NCBI GenBank assembly: GCA_947179485.1
Contig: OX359245.1
Location: forward strand, 40,287,067-40,351,066
Source of the DNA: Allacma fusca
Lineage: Eukaryota > Arthropoda > Collembola > Symphypleona > Sminthuridae
Length of the DNA: 64,000 bases
Direction: 5' to 3'
Below, piece by piece: positions 55,318 through 64,000 of the stretch. Position 1 is the stretch's first letter. Each line of letters starts with the position of its first letter. The notes under the pieces were generated by a model. It worked only from the letters and a program-made list of their open reading frames with translations. It did not search any database and had not been told where the DNA came from. Made by a program: the position numbers and the translations under genes.

Positions 55318-57194
55318 TACTGCTGCAATATTGTTTGTGTTTTGTTTGTTCTTTTGTTCAGTTCTTGTTTTTTGAACAAAACTAAACAAACAAAATCGGT
55401 TTTCAAAAAAACAAAACTAGAACAAAACAAAACTACGACAAGATAAAACAAAACTATAACAAACAAACCACCATGACAGCGTTTAATAGCTGATAAAGTT
55501 TTCAAACTTTGAGTTTGAAAATATGCCCAAAAATAACATGACCTCAAATTGACCTTATTGAATCACAAATAGCAACATGACCTCAAATTGACCTTAGTGA
55601 GTCACAAAAAGCAACTCGATTTCAAATTGATCTTACAGTATTAAGTCACAGATAGTAACATGACCTCAAATTGACCTCAGTGAGTTACAAGTTCCGTGAC
55701 CTCAAATTGACCTCAGTGGGTCACAAATAGCAACTCGATTTCAAATTGACCTCAGTGGGTCACAAATAGCAACTCGATTTCAAATTGATCTTACAGTACT
55801 GAGTCGAAGATAGTAACATGACCTCCAATTGACCTCAGTGAGTCATAAAAAGTTTCATGACCTCAAATTGACCTCAGTAAGTTACAACAAGCTCAATGAT
55901 CTCAAATTGACCTCAGTAAGTTACAACAAGCTCAATGATCTCAAATTGACCTCAGTAAGTTACAACAAGCTCAATGATCTCAAATTGACCTCAGTGGGTC
56001 ACAAGAAAATCCATGACCTTAATTTGACAGTGGGCTACAAGAAAATCCATGGCCTTAATTTGACCTCAGACCTACAAGAAGTTTCATTACCTCATTTTTC
56101 GATAGGTCACAAGGATTCTCATGACCTTAATTTGACCTTGGTGGGTTATTAGTAGAACCATGACCTTACATAAACTTTATAACGAATCTCAAATAACATC
56201 ATAATGACCATTAGGAGCTATTGATGTGCACGGTTTTATTTACATGTGTACCTATCATTTATGCTTTGAACCACTGTGCTTAAGTAAGATCAACAAAATC
56301 TTTGCACTATTTACAGATGTTTAAGGCCAATCTAAAGTTATTGAACAACGTGTAACTTAGAATGCCTACTTGAGGTCAATGGAGTAATAATTATTGTTAC
56401 ATGCTATGACTATTTAACCTGTACTGATATTAGATGTTTGGGTACATCGGATATTGTAAACGAGATCAATTTCTGTTGGACACCAGTAGTTACTTATTTG
56501 GACAAATGTCACCTCCACTGCTGAAATTCGATTTTGGTTTTAATAAAATGCAGAAGGATGACTTGGATGGTAAACTATAAACTTTGATTTGATCCCAAAA
56601 TGTTGAAACTAGTCTCACTGTGAGTTGACAGGAAGACAGAAATAAAAGAGGCCTAAGCAATCCAAAAAAACAATACGGGTGATTAATTCAATCAAGGCAT
56701 TGGGCGAACCAAAAACGATGCGTATCGGTAGCACTAGCTAAATCCCACAACAATCGTTTGTTGATATATTATGTCTATATATGCGGTCATTTCAGGTCTT
56801 GTGGATGTATGGAATGACATTCCCTTACACTCCTAGAAACTATCAACAAAAGGTTAAATGATTGTATTAATTAAGAATTGTAAAGTATATCCGCCTAAAA
56901 TTAGTTAAAGCCCGTTTTTTGGTTTTAACGTCCTTTGTGAGCGGACCAAATTTACACCAATCAACTACTATATGCTCTATTACTAATATACAACAATTAA
57001 TCAATTTCACAAATTTCTAACATCTCCTACATGCGTAGAACAAAGCAATATGAATTGTTTTTTGAACAATACGGATTGTTCAAAAAAAACAAAACAAAAC
57101 AAAACTCGGTGAACAAAACAAAACTCAAATTGTTCTACTTTTGTTCATTTCCGAAGAGAACAAAACAAAACAAAATGAACAAATTACAACACTA
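55318..57194. mobile_element. hAT-like element with GTTTTGTTTTG arms
   Basis: The ends TACTGCTGCAATATTG and CAAATTACAACACTA are imperfectly inverted. The 8-bp duplication CCTACGTG is perfect (55310-55317 and 57195-57202). Both arms are (GTTTT)n/(AAAAC)n. The interior starts with a long tandem repeat (55530-56165) and then ordinary sequence. Confidence 0.82.
55530..56165. repeat. Tandem array of about 43-base units
   Basis: Units read TGACCTCAAATTGACCTCAG followed by a GTnACAA segment, repeated about 14 times with variation. The 107-codon plus ORF at 55829-56152 is just this array read in one frame. Confidence 0.85.
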
Positions 57195-57202
57195 CCTACG
57201 TG

Positions 57203-60200
57203 AATACTCTCATACTCAGGAGCCCTGTAACCATCCTGCCTTTAAGCAATTAAGTGCGTATACCAATAATACTTTTATCATCAACCATGTTGAAATAATT
57301 GGAATACGTGGATATTGCTTAGAATCAATTTATTTGCCAATATAACTTTTATCATCCTCCAAATACGCATTACTAATCCCAGCACACTATCTCTGTAAGG
57401 GAGACTCAATGGGCTTCAATATTTTCTCCCAGATTGATATATTGTCCCTTATAGACCTCTAAGGTAAAAATTCCCCTGTAAAGATCACACAGCAAATAAA
57501 TTTGTTTTAAGCACATTTTTGCCATACACAAATTCAAATGTAATACTAAGTATATTACATTATTGGCTTAATGTCAATGTTTACAAGAAGTAATAACTAA
57601 CTACCCTTCCTATGTCCTCTGTCAGCTAAAATTTATCACAAGCATGTGCGTTTGAGTTTATTGACATTGTGGGAATACCGCAGTAATTTTGGTACATATT
57701 GGGACAGAAATTCACCATTATGAGAACATAGGGGAGAAGGCTAATTGTAAGCTTCTGTTAGTCATAGCACTAACTTTGATTTAGATTAAAAGGTGACCGA
57801 ATATTATATAGGAAACCAACACTGAGAAAGTAGCATTATTTAAATCCTTTAAATTATCTACAAGCGATTTTTTGCAATTTTGAAGACAACATCAAAATCT
57901 TTCAAATTTTCCCCTTTTTAATCAAAACTTCACTTTATCGTTGCATAGAGCTTTCGAGCTAGGCGAAATTTTAAAAAATTACATAAATCTGGAAGAAAAA
58001 ATTCTACAAAATCGGGGGAGTTACATATAATTATATTTTTTACACTTGTATAAGTAATGGAAATTTTTTTAACGACAATCTATAGTAACAGTAGTAGTAG
58101 TAGTATATCCCCTAGTGGTGGCCTCAAGTGTTTCCATTTCAACAGTACTACTATCCATACACATTTCGCAATTACAGCGCATTTATTCATACCGACAAAA
58201 TTTCAAGAAAAATCTCTCATAAGAACTCGGCACGCAAAACTACAAATTACTTTTGCTCATGATTGGATGGTAATGGTAAGGCATACGTTTTTAAATGTCC
58301 CTATATTTACCATTCCTGGCTCTGGGACGTAATCCGGTCTTAAAAATAATTATTGCATGATTCGATTGAGCAAAAAACTAAATTTGAGACAAAATCCCTG
58401 TTTCTGAAAATCAAGTCTCTATTTTCATTGATTTAAAAAATAAAATTGTCAGACCAATTAGCTGTTCAAGGGACGATTTTGTTTTCGGACGAACAAAAAG
58501 GCCAAAATTTCAAAGGCATCCTTGGAACCGACACAACCGGAGTCCAACAGAAATCGGACCCATGTATTGTTGGTTTTAGTTTAGTACTTCATTCTTATGT
58601 ATGTAACAATATGACATAAGTACAGTCTGCTTAGACAAAACTTGAGTTTAGTCGTTGCAATAACTATCGAACTTTTCCTTTGTACCTTCTGCAAATTAGT
58701 GCAAATCATCTGTAAAAATAATGGTATTCACATACTGGATGTCATTCAACAATGACACATCAACGTATTTAAGCGCCATTAAATAACGTTGACCCACTGT
58801 CATTGGGTCTCTATTGTTATAGAAATACCCCATGTTTTTACACAACACTGGTTTGTCTCCACTCCTACAACAATGGATTGATAATAATTAACCTCAGCGG
58901 GTTCTATTCTATAGACTAGGTAAAAAGGTATCATGTAAGAAATACAGAAAGCAACCTGTCCAGTTAATCTCAAGGAGAACAATAAGACAGTGGGTAGTAT
59001 TTTAGTATACTTGGTTCTGAAGCAAAGTCGGCTTCTATATATACATTTCGGTTCTCAAAGTAGTGATAGTAATTGTCATAAGACGTGTGCAAAAGATTAA
59101 AAAGTTACTTATAGTTCTTAAAATAGACTTCAAGTTACTTCAAAAAATTGCGGGATTGCTACACTTCTGTTGGTCACGATAGGCGGCCGAACGAATTTAA
59201 CAGCAAGCAGTAAAAAAAATATGAATACTTCATTTACACTTCGTACTTTGTAGATATTACCTAGGGAAAAAAATCGCTAGGCAATAGAACGTGCATACAT
59301 AGATACATTTGTTCACGTCACTCACCGTATGCTTATTGTTAGCTTTCACCTTTCAATTAGATGAATTGCAGATTTTTTTTGCCTGGAAGTGACAGAGCGG
59401 AGGAGAATAAAAAAAGGCAGGATAAAAAAAAATTTTCCTCAACAACCCTGACAAGTAGTACTCATTTGAAATGAACCCATGACTGTGTAAATTTCACCAT
59501 CATAAATTATTAAACAGGAGAAGCATCCTTTTGTAAAGGCTTCCAAGAGACGCTGAATTCGAGGAAAAAGCAACATTGTACACATGTGTAAAATTTGCAC
59601 AATTATTTTAATTTACTTTTGAAGCATTGCATGGAAGGTAATTTAATTGTGTATAACATGGTGTGAATACATTTTATGTTAATGAACCCTGTCAATGCCA
59701 GAATTATGTGCATGCCCAAAAGTAAATACAATCTGCAGTATTTACCTTAAAGTCAGATCACCAGCCCAGTTTTAATTTTTCCTCCTGCTTTCATCCTATC
59801 TCACATTTTATTATTTATCTTATGCACATATGCATTTATGTATGCTATTCTCAACAAAAGATGGTAACACTCATTATGAGCAAGCATGGATAAAAAAGGA
59901 TAGCGGACGAGGACAGACTTCATTGAGCTTCCATTAAATCAACTGCAGATGTAATCCTCTTGCTACTAGCAATATTTTTATTGCATTGAGCCCCACATCG
60001 TGTTGATTCTCTTTTAGACATCGGATGTCCCAATAACCTATACGCTTAAGAGTGCTCAAGATGTGACAGGTTGTATCATTCTCATAATCAAGTATTAACT
60101 TGACGTCCTGGCTTGGTCATCTCCACCTGAATTTGATTTTGGGGACTTGACACCGTTACATTAGATATTTTATTCGCTGTGCTCAAAATTATTTTTCGCA

Positions 60201-60339
60201 AGTCCTGTGAACTACAAATAAATATGATGACATTACTTGTGGGGCGCAGTGAGATATCTCTGTTTTAAAAGTGCCAACTAAATTTTGTTTCTCATTTATT
60301 TAGTGAGTCGTATTTGAATTTATAGATACTGCAGTGATT
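57203..60339. other. Intergenic, no gene seen
   Basis: A short AGT microsatellite lies near 58090. The ORF at 58057-58332 contains it and has no other support. No RNA gene or splice-consistent exons found. Confidence 0.4.
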
Positions 60340-60801
60340 TAGTGCTCGGACCAATTCAGTTCTGAGCTGAAATTTTCAGTTCAATTCAATTCACTACTTT
60401 TTCGATTCAATTCAAGATGAAATTGAACCGATTGATTCAGTTTATAACTTTGAATTGAACTGAATCGTTTTCCTTGAAATTGAAGTTCAAGCAATTCATT
60501 TTGCCCCCAAACATTTCAATAAAAAATCCACCGTTTACAAATTCTACAGAATCTTTAAGTAGCGATTTGTACCCTTAATTTAGCTTCCTTTTGTTGTGCG
60601 CTTGGAAAACACTGCCGCCATTTCTAGAAAGCGTATTTCTAAGCATATCTGTACAAATCGCTGGTTTTCGATTCATTTCAGTTCAATTCAGTTGAAAATT
60701 TTGAACTGAACTGAATTGAAAATCTAGTTTAAATTCAGTTCAGCATGTGAATTGAACTGAATTGGAAAAAACTAAACTAAACTGAACCGTTCCGACCACT
60801 A
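60340..60801. mobile_element. hAT-like element filled with TTCAGTTCAATTC
   Basis: The ends TAGTGCTCGGACCAATTCAG and CTGAACCGTTCCGACCACTA are inverted with mismatches. The 7-bp duplication AGTGATT lies at 60333-60339 and 60802-60808. The interior motif is shared with 10783-11268. Confidence 0.82.
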
Positions 60802-60808
60802 AGTGATT

Positions 60809-63800
60809 ATAGTGTGCGTAATTTATGTTAATTTCTTGCCTCCGTACCCCACAAGTTATACAACAATTCTGCCAAAATTCGAATAGGCGCAATGACACAA
60901 TATTTGCAATACGACCCCTCAAGACAGCACTCTTAATTTGCTCAAAAATCCAAAAGGGGCAATTAAACAAAATTTGAATAAATTGCCATCACATAAGGCA
61001 TAAGGTAAGCCTAATCAGCCAAGTTTGCTTTTACCTGCATAGTTCATATACATACGTATCAACAAAAATAAGATCTCATTCAGCAGGTACATGCTGCTGA
61101 GCTATAGTCATGTCCTAATTGGTCTAAATATTATGATACTTAGCTAGTTTTTAGGGGCAAAGCGAAGCAAAAGACCCTCGTAAGGACGCCGTGGTTTCTA
61201 AGTGCCTGTGACCATATTTACTCACAATAAGTTTCCAGGTTTTTCGTATTTTTTACGTTGGTAGTAGGGCTCCCAGATTTTCAGATTCTCAAATCTGGTC
61301 TAATCAGATCTAAGGGCAAAATATTTCGGGTTAAAAGTAATATTTTCTTATTTTGCGTATGCACCCTACATGTGTATTTGTTACGTTATAATGTGCATGT
61401 GTACATAAGAAAGACGAGTAGTTGTAACTTACTTGACTTTGTGACTGTTGTATCTGTAGTTGTATATTTTTCATTGGATTTCGTAGTTGTAAGTACTTTT
61501 TTGTTCGCAATAAAATGTTTGTACATTTGGGAACAACTCTGGTTTTTAGTTTAGCTCACAATCAGTATTTACATACACTTTCTATGGTTACAATTAGCCT
61601 TCGGCCCTTGTCCCGTAGACATCAGAATTAATACATTTTGTGTTTTAGTACAGGTACCTTGCCCAATGTCCGAAAATGCACAAACGTTCGGACCATCACG
61701 CCCCAACAGCTACTATTTTAGTTACCCCAATTTTAATGAGGTTGTGCTATTTTGGAATCCGAAATTAGGTATTTATCTCATAAAATCTGAATTGCAATCG
61801 GCGCTTCTTAAGTTTTAGAGTTGCTTTACTCCGCAATAGGCCAGAGTTCATTTTATCACTGATTTTCAACTTCACGTTTCAAATATCATAGGGAAATTTC
61901 GTCAATACTAAGATTGACTATAAACGTTGGGAATAGTAAGAGCAGCGGTACAATCTTGGAGAAATGAGTAGATAATGAAGTATGCACACGTAATTATTAC
62001 GTTACATTTTTTGTCTCACATTTCCAGCTTTGATTTATGTCTAAATATAGTTTTCTCAACTTCGGATTCCGCCTAAAGGGCAGCATGTGAAAATAATATC
62101 ATCACTATATTTTGGGATAGACAATAGAAGGTTTTTCAAAAGCAACTTTGGTAGGTCATTTTACGCTGATTAATACATAAAAAGCAGTGCTAATGTAAGC
62201 TTCCTTCAAATAAGGACAAAATGCAAGCTCATCAGATCATTAGGAATGCATGTCTCTTATCATTATTTACTTATTCCCATTCAATCATGTCCGCTTACAC
62301 GGCAGCAAATATTTTTGAAAATTGAACAAGAACTTACATGATCTTGAAGTCTTTTTTTAGAGTCTAAAGTTTTACTTATTTTATTCACGGTCACTGCGAA
62401 CTTTAATAAATACTTCAAGCAATTTGATCGTCAACGCCTGGATTTTGGAATGTGTATATGTGATTGAGTAAATATTTAGCCTCGTGGTATTAAATTAAAT
62501 ACTTTAATGAACTGATAGAGTCAAAGTGTGGCGTAGGAGCAAACACGAGATAATTTTAAAAAATCGTCTGCCAGATAATATGACAGTATGTGAGTTAACC
62601 TGTGGAAATTATCTATCCTCACTTTTATGTAAAATGTCATGTGTCCCAGATACAAAGTATGGGGCTCAAAATCGGTAAAGATCAAAAATGCAACTAATCA
62701 ATTATTATTAATAGCAGCGGTGTGACATTTTAGTTTGTATTTTTAAATATACCAAATAATTGATTTCTTATCGGCATGACCGCAGTACAGTACATCATTA
62801 TTGTTATAATTTTGTATGATATATAATGGTAACATCTACGGAGGGTTCGTGACGTGAACTGTGTGTCAATGCACACAGAGCACAGGGTTGTCAATAACCT
62901 TTTTCCCTTATGTTCTCCACAAGTGTCAAGTGTGTTAAATGTCTGGAGCACTTTTCTTCTCTCAGTCACTTCTCTCAGTGCGTGCTTGTCCATATAAACA
63001 TTAGAGTCATCAAATCTTCAGCTCAAGGATAAGTTACTGTGCTACATGCTTACATTACTGTGTATTAATGTACGAATCATGTGTACGTTGCATATTTAAA
63101 TACTATATATTTTTAGAACAACTTGGTATTGGGTTTTATGCGTTCATTTTATTATTTAATTGCCTATAAATGGGTACCATGAGAGTCAAATAGCTGGTAA
63201 TGACGCATCTTATAAAAAATCGTATTCCTTTGATTTTACCGACCCAATAATAGGACGTTCAATAACTTTTGCCCACCTAAGTTCTCGAAGATCTCCAAGA
63301 TCCAAGAATTTCAGAGCAATATTGTTCCATAAACAAAATAAAGAGCGAGTTTCTGAAGAGAAGTCACTTATTCGTTCACACGGAGTTTGGCCCTTGTTTT
63401 GATCGTTTCAACTGCACGGATTGGATGTTTTTTTGGGAATTTCTCGAGATAATAAACAGCGGAAGATCTCTTCCAATGTGATTCCGACTCGGAAGAAACC
63501 CAATAGAGTCAGTGACCTCGACCAAGACACAGGTGTGAAAGCAACAGCAAACCAAAACTTCTGCTTGAGAAGAGAATAAACTATTTCAGAAATTCAGAAT
63601 GACTGCAAACTCTAGAGATTGAAATACGTTTCAGCACTTGGGAACCAACTTGAAATGCAAGGTGAGGATATTCTGATTTAAAAATTTCCCAATAAAGAAG
63701 CCAAAATAAGCTGCTACCATGACGCCAAATTTAGGCTTATTCGTTGTTTATACTCCGATCTCACCCTGAGTTATCCCTTTTTATTTATATTTGTGAATAT

Positions 63801-64000
63801 GTACAAGTGAAAAGCTTATACTGGCTCTCATCAGTCTGAATGTTTTTGGCTCCGACCAACATGTGTACTGGGTACCGTTCACGAGCCAGCGTCTGGCGTT
63901 AGCACTGTGGCTGCAGAACAAGTGGGACATATACCCATTTCTCGCAAGCTAGCGCAAGCCCTGAGCCACGCCCTTTAAAGGTAGTTTAGGAGGAAACTGT
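60809..64000. other. Right end of window, no gene supported
   Basis: Several ORFs of 75-98 codons occur, but none shows a domain, signal peptide with splice sites, or repeat relationship. The last 20 bases match the dispersed repeat at about 8838-8860. Confidence 0.4.

Noticed and set aside
55829..56152. Repeat protein ORF with a 14-residue period
   Set aside because: It is a DNA tandem array read in one frame inside a transposon; the neighbouring repeats are out of frame.
62730..62993. Cys-rich minus ORF resembling an insulin-like B chain
   Set aside because: Cysteine spacing does not fit insulin or relaxin, and no signal peptide or A chain follows.

Overview
The window is nuclear DNA of an animal, most likely an arthropod. 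It is AT-rich, genes are split by short GT-AG introns, promoters have a TATA box about 31 bases from an arthropod-style TCAGTT initiator, and transposable elements occupy much of the sequence. The species cannot be fixed from sequence alone; a hexapod or springtail-like genome would fit.

Layout. 1-17 kb: three near-identical tandem units of about 2.94 kb (one with a 510-bp insertion), followed by an older, broken-up unit. Each carries a tiny three-exon gene on the minus strand for a secreted peptide precursor. 19.7-24 kb: two tandem NADPH-dependent FMN reductase-like genes on the plus strand. 24.5-28.5 kb: three more, strongly diverged members of the same peptide family (two minus, one plus). 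30.8-36.5 kb: a 17-exon molybdo-flavoenzyme of the xanthine dehydrogenase/aldehyde oxidase family (minus). 36.9-47.3 kb: a young, apparently intact Ty3/gypsy LTR retrotransposon (minus). 48-61 kb: almost entirely non-autonomous DNA transposons, several nested. Only scattered repeats are recognisable after 61 kb.

The main novelty is the peptide family, reconstructed by hand because its exons are too short for an ORF search. All seven members have a micro-exon coding three or four residues (MKx), an exon 2 coding signal peptide plus spacer, and a last intron in phase 2 that splits the first Arg of an RExR/RGKR-like site. Exon 3 then codes a short peptide with a W-x-x-W core. The four copies in the tandem array are predicted to end in ...RYGRF-amide. 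I know no described family with this pattern.

Other notable items are a textbook -1 frameshift signal (T TTA AAC, 5-base spacer, stem-loop) between gag and pol of the retrotransposon; an 860-residue extension at the end of its pol; substituted substrate-pocket residues in the XDH-like enzyme; and a set of hAT-like elements with 8-bp target duplications whose interiors are filled with one short motif per element, while several share the same terminal sequence.
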